From NCBI GenBank assembly GCA_023053575.1, contig JAKZAP010000013.1:20431689-20495688 (forward strand): 64,000 bases of DNA, read 5' to 3'. The number at the start of each line of letters is the position of its first letter. The stretch's first letter is position 1. The notes under the pieces were generated by a model. The model worked only from the letters and a program-made list of their open reading frames with translations, was not told the DNA's origin and searched no databases. Shown here piece by piece: positions 45,320 to 55,962 of the stretch. This DNA comes from Branchinecta lynchi. Its lineage: Eukaryota > Arthropoda > Branchiopoda > Anostraca > Branchinectidae. A program made the translations under genes and the position numbers.

Positions 45320-46654
45320 AATAAGAGTCGAAAGCTCATATGGCACTTGCAATGGTAGTTAGCACGTTTTAAGTTAAGGGTCGCGTTGTCAAGGCCGGAT
45401 GGCTCTTTCGAAACCCCCAACAGATCGCACAAGCATATGATGGTCCTAACCGCCAAGTTCTGTAAGGATCTTTCCACCATATGTGCGTAACAAGATTTCC
45501 AGGCCCTCTGGTTGGCCGGGGCCCCCACAGTGGCCGACTCAGGTCCGGACCAGTAACTGAAAATTTGGAGTCTCGACGAAATCCCCCCTCGTGACCCCCC
45601 CAGAAATAACCCCCTCTCTGGACCCCCAGGTACAACCCTCCCGTACTGAGTACACTCCCCCCCCCAGCCGTCGAAAAACGTGGTTCGGACATAGAAATAG
45701 GATATCTAGGGGCGTGCTCCTACAGCCCGTCGAGTTGCAGACGAATCTGAGCATTTTTTCGAAAATTCTGTCCCCCCCACCCCCATGTGGTCGGAATAGA
45801 TCATTTAGGTAATGTGGCGTTTCTACGCTCTACACAACACAAGTTTCATTCCAATCGTTAAACTGGTTTGGCCCCTGGGCAAACCAATCTCCGTGACCCC
45901 CGACACAAGTCACAGTGGCCAAATCTCGTTCAGACATATAAATGCGTCATCTAGTAGCATCCATGGAATTTCACTCGAATCTGAGATATTCGCGAAATCT
46001 GCGGTACCCACTTCAACTGCCCCCAACCGAGGTCAAATCCAGCAGGAACCGCAAAATGGGTTGTATAGGGCATATGACCTATGTATCCTCAAAGTTTCAT
46101 CCTAATCGTTTCACTCCTTTGATGCCTAGGGATGCCGCAAACTTCTAGAATTCGGCCTCCAACTCCCCCAAACGTGCTCGATTCTGACTAGGACACATAC
46201 AAAATTCATCTAGGGTATCACGTCTTACTACCCATCAATCCCCCCCCCCACCCTGGTTGTAATCATTCCTGGATCCTAAAATATGTCATTAAGGTCATAA
46301 TATCTCTCCAAATTCCAAGTTTCATCCAAATCACTCGGGTAGTTTGACCCCTACGCAAGCCACAAAATTCCAAGGACTCCCCGCCAACTACCCCAACTGC
46401 GACCGAATATGACTCGGACACAAAAACGACGATCTCTGACATAGCCTCTTCCCGTCCCTCAAGTATGACTCGAATCGGAATCGAGCGAAAATCGAGGATG
46501 GCCCCTACCGAGGCCAGATCAGGTCTGGAAGCCAAATAACAAACCTAGGACGCACAAACTCGGTACTGCCCAACTTGCATCCCACTCGCTCCATCCGTTT
46601 GGTTTCTGTGCAAGTCACAGAGTTTCCAGAACCCCCTTGAAACTGATTCCGGTG
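45320..46654 (+). mobile_element. Family A element, copy A9 (left half only)
   Basis: The left end AATAAGAGTCGAAAGCTC is followed by ATATGGCACTTG. Loose left-zone units (TTTCACTCGAATCTGAGA, CCAAATCACTCGGGTAGTTT, C runs) continue to about 46650, where a non-LTR element begins. It preserves the empty site for the MITE at 36376-36664. Confidence 0.8.
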
Positions 46655-46907
46655 AGTATTTTTTTGGACCTTTAGAAGGCATTCGACGCGATTTGTCACG
46701 AAATATTTTTATATAATTAAGCCATGGTGGGATACGAGGACCAGCGCACGATTTTATCTCATCTTACCTAACACGTCGCTCCCAAGTAACAACTATTAAT
46801 AAGAGAGTTTCAGATCCATGCTTATTGACAAATATCGGTGTCAGGGTTCAACTCTGGGACCACTGCTTTCCCTAATATACATAAATGACCTTTCATCAGC
46901 GACAGAA

Positions 46908-49308
46908 AACAAGAGCTACGAGCTCATATGGCACTTGTTACGAGTAGGTGGTACAAGAAAGTAGATGCGAATGTGACAAAATCCCCCCTTCACCCCCCCC
47001 CCCCCCTTGGAGTGGACCTAGAAATAAGGTATATAATTTCACGCGAGGCTGAGCATTCCATTGCCTCGGATAATCTAGGGCAAATGTTCCACCATACTAG
47101 TTTAATTCCTAGGACTGCCGTACTATTGCCGGTACGCCTCGCCCTCAAACTTCCGTACCAGGCCCAAATTTGAGTCAGCCACATATACAGATTATATAAG
47201 GCATCTTCACGTACCGGCTATCAAGTTTCACTCAGGTCGAAGCTTTTTCGGGAAGATCCGGTACCCCACCCGCTCCACCGTGTTCAGATCAAGTCCGGAC
47301 CCTAGGACATGTCATGTAGGACACTTGGTCACTATTCTTTCCAAGTTTGATTCAAATCAGTCCATCCGTTTGACCCCTACGCTACAAAATTTTCGTAACC
47401 CCCTCCAACTCCTCCAACTGTGGTTGAACACGACTAAGATACATAAACTTCGCATCTCCGACACCTTCTCTTCTCGTCCTTTAAGCTTGACTAGAATCTG
47501 AACATTTCTGCAAATTCCCGGTTTCCACCTTTCCTCCTCCTATACCGTTGCCGGATCCGGTCCGGACGCCAAATAAAAAACTAGGCAGCATAAACTCGGT
47601 ACTGTCCAACTTGCATCCCAGTCCGCCCATTCGTTTGGTTTTTGACCATATCACAAAGTTATAAGGTCCTTCCCTCCTCCCTTCTCTAGCTACCCCAGCC
47701 AATGCAGCATGTGGTTCGGAGACATGTTTTGCATATCTAGCTCACTTATAGCCCATAAAGTTTCACTCAAATCGGACCACCCGTTCGCAAACAACGCAAG
47801 TCAGAAATTTCGGGATTCCCCTTCCCTTTACTTCGCCCCAAAATGTGTCATTGTGTCAGGTCTATAGGTCGGGTCGCTAATATGACTGCATAGTTTCATC
47901 GTCCTTAGCACATCTAGAAGTACCCTAGCTTGCGATCACCGGAATTCCCGGAAACCCCTCCGACTCTCCTAAAGAGCCCTATATGATGTGGATATGTCAA
48001 GAATATATTTACGGCTTATGCTTGTCCTTCCCACCAAATTCCATCCCGATCCCTCGCTAGGCGTTTCACGAATATTCCGGTGTCCCCCTTTACCCCCCCC
48101 CCCCCCCCACCCCTCCCCCCACAAGTATCGGATCCGGTCCGGGCTTCACATGGAGCATCTGAGACGACACTTCTTTCCACTCGCCAAGTTTCAGTCAAAT
48201 CCGACCGCCCGTTCGACAGTTATGAATGCCACAAGATTCCGGATTCCCCATCCCTACACTCCCCCCACAATGATCTGATCATGCAAACGACTATTGTCAA
48301 GTCAGTTGGTTCGAGTCCCTGATATGCCAGACCATTTGCATCGTCCTAGTACATCAGGAAGTACCGAACTCACGGATAATCAGAAATCCGACCCCCCCCC
48401 AACTCCCCTCAAAGTGCCCGAATCCGGTCTGGTTATGTCGATGATGTATCTAGGACTTGTGCTTGCTCTTCCCACCGAGTTTCATCCTGACTCCTCCACT
48501 CTAAGCGTTTCCCAAGATTTCCGGTTCCCCTCTCCAACTCCCCCCGAAGTCACCAGATCCGGTCCGGATTTTATGTGGATCGTCTGAGACACGAGGTCTT
48601 TCCAAATAGCCAAGCTTCATTAAGATCCGAACAGCCCGTTCAAGAGTTAGAAATACCTCAAGATTCCGGATTCCCCCTCCCTCCACTCCCCCCAAGATGA
48701 TCGGATAATGCAAACGACTATCGTCAAGTCGGTTTATTCAAGTCACTGATATGCCAGCCCAGTTGCATCGTCCTAGTACATCAGGAAATACCGAACTCAC
48801 GGATAATCAGAAATCCGGACCCCCCCCCAACTCCACCCGTAGTGCCCGAATCCGGTCCGGTTATGTCAATGATGTATTTAGGACTTGTGTTTGCTCTTCC
48901 CACCAAGTTTCATCCTGATCCCTCCACCACTCTAAGCGTTTCCCAAGATTCCCGGTTCCCCTCTCCAACTCCCCCCGGAGTCACCAGATCCGGTTCGGAT
49001 TTATGTGGATCGTCTGAGACACGAGGTCTTTCCAAATACCAAGTTTTACTAAGACCCTATAACCTGTTCAAAAGTTACAAATACGTCAAGATTCTGGATC
49101 CCCCCTCCCTCCACTCCCCCTACGATGCTCGAATCGGGGAAGTGACTATTTCCAACTTAATCATTTGGGGTCCTTGATACGCCTGCCAAGTTTCATCGTC
49201 CTAGCTTGTGGAAGTGCCCGAACTAGCAAAACGCGGGCCGACAGACCGACGGACGGACAGAAATTGCGATCGCTATATGGCACTTGGCCGAAGGGCAAGT
49301 GCCATAAC
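46908..49308 (+). mobile_element. Family A element, copy A2 (complete, ~2.4 kb), inside the RT gene
   Basis: The left end is AACAAGAGCTACGAGCTC then ATATGGCACTTG. The right end is TATGGCACTTGGCC / GGGCAAGTGCCATA around 49277-49306 then AAC. Left-zone units span about 46930-47870 and standard units 47880-49150. The right module has CAAGTTTCATCGTCCTAGC, CGACGGACGGACAG and TTGCGATCGCTATATGG. It separates the YINDL and FADDT motifs of the reverse transcriptase, which fixes its position independently. Confidence 0.92.
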
Positions 49309-49945
49309 AACAGCTCCTTTTCGCCGATGATACCGGATCAACACTTGCAGGACAGTCGGAAGAAGATGTGTAAGAGAAGCTGCAGATTGTTTTTTCCCAA
49401 CTGATTGTATGACTAAAAGCTAATCGTTTGTCATTAAATGCCGCAAAAACGAAATTTATCATTTATAGTAGAATTGGACAAAAAGCAAAAGGAATTTCAA
49501 CAATAATTGATCAGGCTACAGTTATTCAAATTCAAAGGGTAACTTCACTCCGGTATCTGGGTATAGTTATTGATGAAAATCTGTCATATAAAGAGCATTG
49601 TATAGGTCACGGGTTAAAGTTGCACAAGGAGCATTTTTTCCCGTATGAAATTCTACGCCTGATTTATTTTGCTTTGATACATTCGCACCTTACGTATTGT
49701 CCCCTGATTTATTTGGCAACATTCAAATATCATGTGAAACCGATACAGACTCTTCAAAACTGGGCTCTTCAAATTTTACAAAAATATTTACCGTCCCCTT
49801 CTTCTTATCCTAGCAAAACTAAAACTGAAACACTATATTTGTTAAAAAATATTTTGCCTGTTTCAGAATTATTCACTCTACATTCTTTTTTATTTAAGGT
49901 AAAATATGACCGGTCGTAACTACCTTCGTACTTTCGTTCGACTAA

Positions 49946-50988
49946 TTTTTGGGATCCCAAAACGTAAGTGGCGGGATACCTATGACATCACAAAAGTTGT
50001 CCGTCTGTAAGCACTATAACTCTCGAAGGGAATGAGATATTTTGATGAAACTTGTTGTGAGGATTGTTTGGGTCAAGAGTAAGGTCAAGTTCGTAGATGG
50101 GCTCTGTAGCCCTATATTTAGGGGTGGGGGAGGGGGTTTAATTTAAGGGGCAAATGAAATATTTTTAAACATATAATGTGACAGTCGATTATGGGGTAAA
50201 AAGACATGCTGAACACGATGGTGAAAACCATTTTGTCATCGGAAAAGTAGTTCGCCCGGAATCCGGCCAAAACCGGAAAGTTTGTTAAAAGTAAAAGTTT
50301 TATTTGAAGTTGATTAGATGTTCGATTTAGGGATAAGAAGACATGCTGAACATGTTGGTGAAACACATTTGTTCGCCGGACAAGTAGTTAGGCCGGGAAA
50401 GTCTGTTAAAACTAAAAAAATTATTTGAAGTTGATTAGATGTTCGATTTAGGGATAAGAAGACGTGCTGAACACGATGGTGAAAACCATTTTCTCGCCGG
50501 GCAAGTAGTTCGCCCGGAAATCGGCCAAAACCGGAAAGTTTGTTCAAAGTAAAAGTTTTGTTTTAAGTTGATTAGATGTTCGATTAAGGGGTAAGAAGAC
50601 ATGCTGAACCCTTATGGGAACAGTATTTTCTACCAGGACAACTTGTTCGGCCGGAATCAGGCCAAACCGGAAAATTTGTTAAAAGTAAAAGTTTTATTTG
50701 AAGTTGATTAGATGACAGATTTAGGGGTAAGAAAACACGCTGAATCTGCATATGACAATCTTTTTTTTTACCTGGACATATAGTTCGTTTGGAATCCGGT
50801 TGAAACCGGATTTTTTTTTATAAGTTCAACTTTTACTTGAAGTTGATTAGATGTTCTTTATACGGATAAGGTGATACGCTGAATTTTGTTTCTGACCTTT
50901 TTTTTTGGACAAAGTATGGTAGTTCGTTCGCAATTGTCTGGATCAAATATTAGATTTTTGGGATCCCATCGAAACCTTTGGTCTTGTT
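49946..50988 (-). mobile_element. Family B element, copy B9 (complete), inside the RT gene
   Basis: Minus-strand copy with the terminal palindrome TTTTTGGGATCCCAAAA at 49946-49962 and the left end (complement of AACAAGACCAAAGG) at 50983-50988 and inward. Five units sit about 135 bp apart. It lies between LPSYFRSTNF and PEQPDHAYETRH of the polymerase C-terminus; the host sequence would close over a run of about six T. Confidence 0.92.
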
Positions 50989-51290
50989 TCCCTGAGCAAC
51001 CTGACCATGCTTATGAAACCCGGCACAAATGGAAAATGCAGCACATTCTATTAAAGGTTAACAGAATAGGGCTAAGATACGACAGTCGGATTACCCATCA
51101 TATTTTCATTTAATTAGGCTAGAAGAACCGACAAAAACGCGTTAGTTCGTTACTTTGTTATCCACGATTCTTAAATTTTAGCTGACATAATTTCTATTCC
51201 GTAACTGTTGTACTTCTATACGGACGTAGCTCTATGCTTGAAATGTTTAGCAACTACAGCGGCAGCCAATTGCCGTAATAACAAGTCATG

Positions 51291-52310
51291 GCGAATTTGC
51301 ATTCTTCAAGCCAGGAAGATGAAAGTAACATGGGAAGTGAAAGTGACCAGGAAGAACTTGGCATTCGCCATGAAGGAAGAACATGACCAGTTGAAAGCTC
51401 AAACTTGCTAATCAACTTGGTGGAATGCTGGCCAAAGTTAAGCTTTCAGTTAAACTTCAAGCACTGAGAGATAGCGGTTCTCACCATGTTTTTCGATCAC
51501 CGGTTCATGGCATCTTTATCTACCATATACTGATTGCAGAAATCTCTTCCAAATATATTTTGAAAAAGCAACTTCATTCTATATTTATAAATAAATTCAA
51601 GAATCAACGATAAATTAAATTTTTAAAAGTAAATTGTTATTTGTTTGATGTTGTTATGTTGGTTATAAATTTTGGTTGGGGTCCACATATAAAAGCGAGG
51701 CTTCACCTTCCAGATTTTTCTTCCGGATTCCAGACAGCCGTTTTCGTCGAGACAGATCTGGAAGGTGAAGCCAGCCCAAAAACGTCCGGACGTCCGAGGT
51801 GTTGGACACCCCAGATTCCGGACGTCTGGAAGGTACCATAGAGGCAATCCATTCGAGAAACAGAACAAATATGCAAATGTAGGAAGGAAAGGGAAAGTGA
51901 CTGACAGTTGTGACTGGGATGCAAGAGATATTTGAAATGCGAAGGGGACATCTAGGAAATATTGAAGAATAGCAAAATTGGATGTCATCAATATCATGAA
52001 AATCTGGAAGGGTTGGCTTGACAATGCGGAAGCCCCGGACGTCTGGGCATCTGGAAGGTGCAGCCCGGCTTTAAGTCGCCCTCGCGTGCGAATTGGGTAT
52101 TTTTTGTGGGTTTCGGGTTGATCTTGCCGATTGTAGGTGGGTTAGTGGGGCGGTTCCCGTCTAGTGGTGAGTCATGGAATTATTAATATCTATTTATCTA
52201 ATTAGTTATATGTCAAATAGGTTTGTTCTATATTGTAACTGGTTTTTGTCAATCGACCTTGTGTTCCCGGCTTAACCCTCTATTTATCGTCATTTTATAA
52301 TTAAAACCTT
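51291..52310. other. Non-coding stretch with a small inverted repeat
   Basis: 51295-51400 matches 5969-6090. GGCTTCACCTTCCAGAT (51699-51715) and its exact complement (51756-51772) form a 17-bp inverted repeat; variants of TCTGGAAGGT recur at 51827 and 52051. 52190-52310 resembles a retroelement 3' UTR. No gene is supported. Confidence 0.4.
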
Positions 52311-53174
52311 GAACCTCCTCCAGCCGTGACCGCATGTGGTTCGGACAATTGTTTGCAAATCTGGGTCATCAGTGTCTTATCACACATAAAGTATCACTCG
52401 AATCGGACCACCCGTTCGCAACTTACGGAAGTTAATAACTTCCGGATTCACCTTCCCTCAACTCCCCCAAAAATGGTTGGATCCAGGAACGGAAGCTTTC
52501 CTTAAGCATTGTATCAGGTTCTTTTGTCAATTTGGTCTAGTCAACAATATGTCTGCCAAAATTCCTAGCACATCTGAAAGTATCTTAACTCACGATCACC
52601 GGAATTCCAGGAAAAGCCCTCCAACTCCCCCAATAGAGCCCCAATAGGATCTTCTTCTGTTAATAACGTGTTTAGGGCTTATGCTTGTTCTTCCCAAGAA
52701 GTTCCACCACGATCCTTCGACTCTTATAGCGTTCCACGAGCATTCCAATCCACCCTCTCCAAGCCTCCACATAAGTATCGGATAAGTATCACATAAGTAT
52801 TATCACAGAAGTATCGGCAGAAAGTCTGAGACGATTTCTCTTTACACTAGCCAAGTTTCATTAAAATCCGATCACCCGTACAAAAGTTATGCATGCCACT
52901 AGATTCCGGATTCCCCATCCCTCAACTCCCCCATCTATGGTCAGGTAACGACGATTCTCATGTCAGTCGGGTGAGTTCCCTGATACGCCTGTCACGTTTC
53001 ATCCTCCTAGCAAATTTCCAGTTCCCCCTCCAACTCCCGCACCCGAAGTCACCGGATCCGGTCCAGATTTTGAGTGGGTCAAATATCCAGATTACATTTG
53101 ATAGTGCAAAACGGATACTCCAGCTGAATAGAATAGGTGAGTGTTTATTCAGCCACGACTTGGCCATACACAGG
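52311..53174 (+). mobile_element. Family A array fragment, copy A11
   Basis: Left-zone and standard units in plus orientation (CGCATGTGGTTCGGACA, CACGATCACCGGAATTCC, CACCGGATCCGGTCCAGA). Neither terminus is present. It abuts the right end of the minus-strand A7. Confidence 0.7.
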
Positions 53175-55008
53175 TTTTTTTTATGGCCCTTGCAGCCTCT
53201 GGCTCAAGTGCCACATACCGATCACAATTCCGTCTGTCGGTCTGTCCGAGTTTTTTGTCACACTTCGAGTTAGGATACTTCCAGATGTGCTACAACATGA
53301 AACTTGGCAGGCATATCAGAGACCCGACCAAACTAACCTGAAATAACCAGTTTCCCGATCCGACCATATGCGGGGAGTGGAGGGCGCTGGAAACTTGAAA
53401 ATTGAGGGCATTTTCTCACACTTTTTCGAGTTAGGGTACTTCCAGATGTGCTAGGACCATAAAACTTGGCAGGCATATCAGAGACCCGACCAAACAAACT
53501 TATAAATAATCAGTTTTCCGATCCGACCATTTTTTTTTTTTGGGGGGGGGGGTCGAGGGCAGGGATTCCGGGAAATTGAGTAGTGTGTACCTTTCGAACG
53601 GGTGATCGGATTGTAATGAAACTTAATAACTGAACAGATTACATATCTGGGATGTCCCGTTTAAAGTCTTGATCGGATTCGGTAGCCAGGGGGAGTTGGG
53701 GAGGAGGAGACCGGAAATTTCAAGAAACGGTTAGAATGGAGGGATCGGAGTGAAACTTGCTGGGAAGAACAAGCATCTGCTATAGATAGATCGTTTACGC
53801 AATTGTACTGGATTCGGACACTTAGGGGGGGGGGGGGGATTACGGTGATGGCGGTTTTGGTGATTTTCACGATGAAACTTGGCAGGCATATCAGGGACCC
53901 AATCAAACTGACTTCAAAATACAAAATTTGTCGATAAATATTCTTTGAGCCCAAGCTGACTTTGAAACATTTATTCAAACAATGTTTACTACGGATACGT
54001 CAGCTATGATTTTTCATCAGCGATATTTCGGCCCTTCTTGGCAAGGGTCCTCGTCAGGCTGTCAATCTTCTTGTTCAACTTCGGGGAAGGAAACAAACCT
54101 TCCTTCCCCGAAGTTGAACAAGAAGATTGACAGCCTGACGAGGACCCTTGCCAAGAAGGGCCGAAATATCGCTGATGAAAAATCATAGCTGACGTATCCG
54201 TAGTAAACATTGTTTGAACAAAATTTGTCGATCTGATAATGGTGGGGGGAGTCGAGGGAGGGGAATCCGGAATATTCAGTCATGCGTAACTTTGGAACGG
54301 GTGATCGGATTCGAGTGAAATTTAATAATTGAACAGAGGACATTTCTTTCTGGTGATCTTTTTCATTTCCGGACTGAATCCGACAATTATTCGGGGCGGG
54401 GGGAATACTTGACCCGCTTAGACTGGTGTGATCGGGATCGAACTTCGTGGGAATAATTCTTTCTGGTGACCTTTTTCATTTCCGGACCGAATCCGACAAT
54501 TATTCGAGGGGGGGGGGGGGGCGAATACCTGACCCGCTTAGACTGGTGTGATCGGGATCGAAATTCGTGGGAATAACAAAAAGATGCTTTTGATTAATCA
54601 TTTACAGAACCGGATTGGCTCCGGGTATTGTGGGTGGATTTGGAGGGGGGGGGGGGGGGGGTCTGAGATTCCGGTGATCGCGACTAGAGGTATTTCCAGG
54701 TGTGCTAGGACGATGAAACCTCGCTGGAATATTAGAGATTCAACAACATTTGCTTAGAAATTGCTACTTCCTAAATCCGATTATTCCTTAAAGTACCAAT
54801 CTTGACTGCAAATGATAAAAAATATGTTTAAGCAATATATGCATTTTCATGATGCCCATCAGTCCATTATCATTTTTGCCTCAAGGGTTTTGTTTACAAA
54901 TGAAGTTCTAGCTCCCTTAGAGTGCGCATCTCAACCATAAAGCCGAAACTTACTTTTCATCAATTAAAACCCATTTAAGTGCCATATGAGCTTACAGCTC
55001 TTGTTATA
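53175..55008 (-). mobile_element. Family A element, copy A7, carrying an inserted palindrome
   Basis: Minus-strand copy. The hairpin end begins after a T run at 53175-53182 (ATGGCCCTTGCAGCC.. GGCTCAAGTGCCACAT, a mutated stem). The left end (complement of AACAAGAGCTGTAAGCTC) ends at 55008. Standard units contain G runs. It is split at 53936-54219 by an element with a 13-bp duplication. Without it the element is about 1.54 kb. Confidence 0.85.
53936..54219. mobile_element. Palindromic insertion with 119-bp perfect arms and a 13-bp target duplication
   Basis: Arms 53974-54092 and 54100-54218 are exact complements around a 7-base loop. A further 38 bp (53936-53973) exists on the left only. AAAATTTGTCGAT flanks it at 53923-53935 and 54220-54232. 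A 13-bp duplication suggests target-primed reverse transcription, and inverted partial copies are known from Penelope-like and other retroelements. Each arm can be read as a short peptide ending LTRTLAKKGRNIADEKS, probably the tail of a parent frame or chance. Confidence 0.92.
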
Positions 55009-55089
55009 CACCCCATACAAATATAATAATGCCTCGCATTGCAAACATAATGCTACTACAGCACAGAAAATAAACTACCTCCTATTTAA

Positions 55090-55260
55090 ATATTCTTTGA
55101 GCCCAAGCTGACTTTGAAACATTTATTCAAACAATGTTTACAACGGATTCGTCAGCTATGATTTTTCATCAGCGATATTTCGGCCCTTCTTGGCAAGGGT
55201 CCTCGTCAGGCTGTCAATTTTATCAGTTAGTTGATGATTCGCAGTCAGCTTGGGCTGAAG
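55090..55260 (+). mobile_element. Single-arm copy of the palindromic element
   Basis: 55090-55220 matches 53936-54067 (TTCTTTGAGCCCAAGCTGAC, CAGCGATATTTCGGCCCTTC, GTCCTCGTCAGGCTGTCAAT). Its ends contain AGCCCAAGCTGAC and the complement GTCAGCTTGGGCT, a 13-bp inverted repeat absent from the palindromic copy. Confidence 0.75.
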
Positions 55261-55261
55261 G

Positions 55262-55390
55262 AACAATTATCAAGTCTAGTTAAGATCCAGTCATCCATTC
55301 GAAAGTTAAACCTACCTCAAACTGTCAAAACTCAAACCGACAGACGGACGGGCCGAAATTGTGACCACTATATGGCACTTGCCCTTTTTA
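55262..55390 (+). mobile_element. Family A right-end fragment, copy A12
   Basis: Contains TTAAGATCCAGTCATCCATT, CCGACAGACGGACGGGCC, TGTGACCACTATATGGCACT and TGCCC, then the stem breaks off. Confidence 0.7.
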
Positions 55391-55962
55391 TTAAGAACTG
55401 CAGTTGGGACCGCGAGCGCTTAAGAAACTTCACTAGACATGTGAGTTAAATGTAAACTTGTGACGGCGGCTCGCTGGCCGCTCGCCACGACACAGATCTT
55501 TCAAAAAAAAAAATAAAGCTGGTCGGAAGGCAGTCGTGAGAGGGTTTTGGTACAGGGGGCGGGGGGGGGGGGGGGGGGAGCGCCGTTGATGGAACACAAA
55601 AATTGACCTTGCCAGGTATCAAGTTCCGTCAGAAGAAGATCACTAGCTCAAGATTTATGTATGTCACAAGATTACCGACTTCCACCCTCGAACTGTAAGT
55701 AAAACAAATAGGGCTTATGATTGTCCTTTCCCTCAATTCCTGTCCCGATCCCTCCATTCTACGCGTGCCGCAAGATTCCCGGCACTGCCGCCTTCAACTC
55801 CCCGTACAGTTTCCAAATATTATCCGGAAGTGAAACAGAATGTATATATATAATACCTTAATCCTGTACACTGAAGCATTTATTTTCCAACATTTCTAAA
55901 GAGAGACCTGAAAATTTATGCGAAGGAAAATCGTTGTTTTATTTTTAGGTATCTACAGTAAA
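55391..55962 (+). other. 5' flank of the third BTB copy
   Basis: It contains a G run of about 19 near 55560-55579 and a short C-rich family A-like unit at about 55700-55830. From about 55850 it is homologous to the flank of BTB gene 2, including TTTATTTTTAG at 55938-55948. Confidence 0.5.

Larger units (their letters stand above)
46655..51290 (+). pseudogene. CR1/L2-like non-LTR reverse transcriptase split by A2 and B9
   Basis: Three exon-like pieces form one polymerase. 46655-46907 gives FLDL, KAFDAICHEI, and then the QGSTLGPLLSLIYINDL box. 49309-49945 starts at the catalytic FADDT (about 49333-49347), then SLNAAKTKFIIY, RVTSLRYLGIVIDENL and LTYCPLIYLATF. 50989-51113 gives EQPDHAYETRHKW and LKVNRIGLRYDS. 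51114-51290 is the 3' UTR, matching 4260-4489. It is 5' truncated, lacking the endonuclease. Some stops are present, so it is inactive, but the frame across both insertions can be followed if each target was a short homopolymer run. Confidence 0.87.

Noticed and set aside
53982..54210. Two identical 68-codon frames on opposite strands
   Set aside because: They are the two arms of a perfect palindrome, not two genes.
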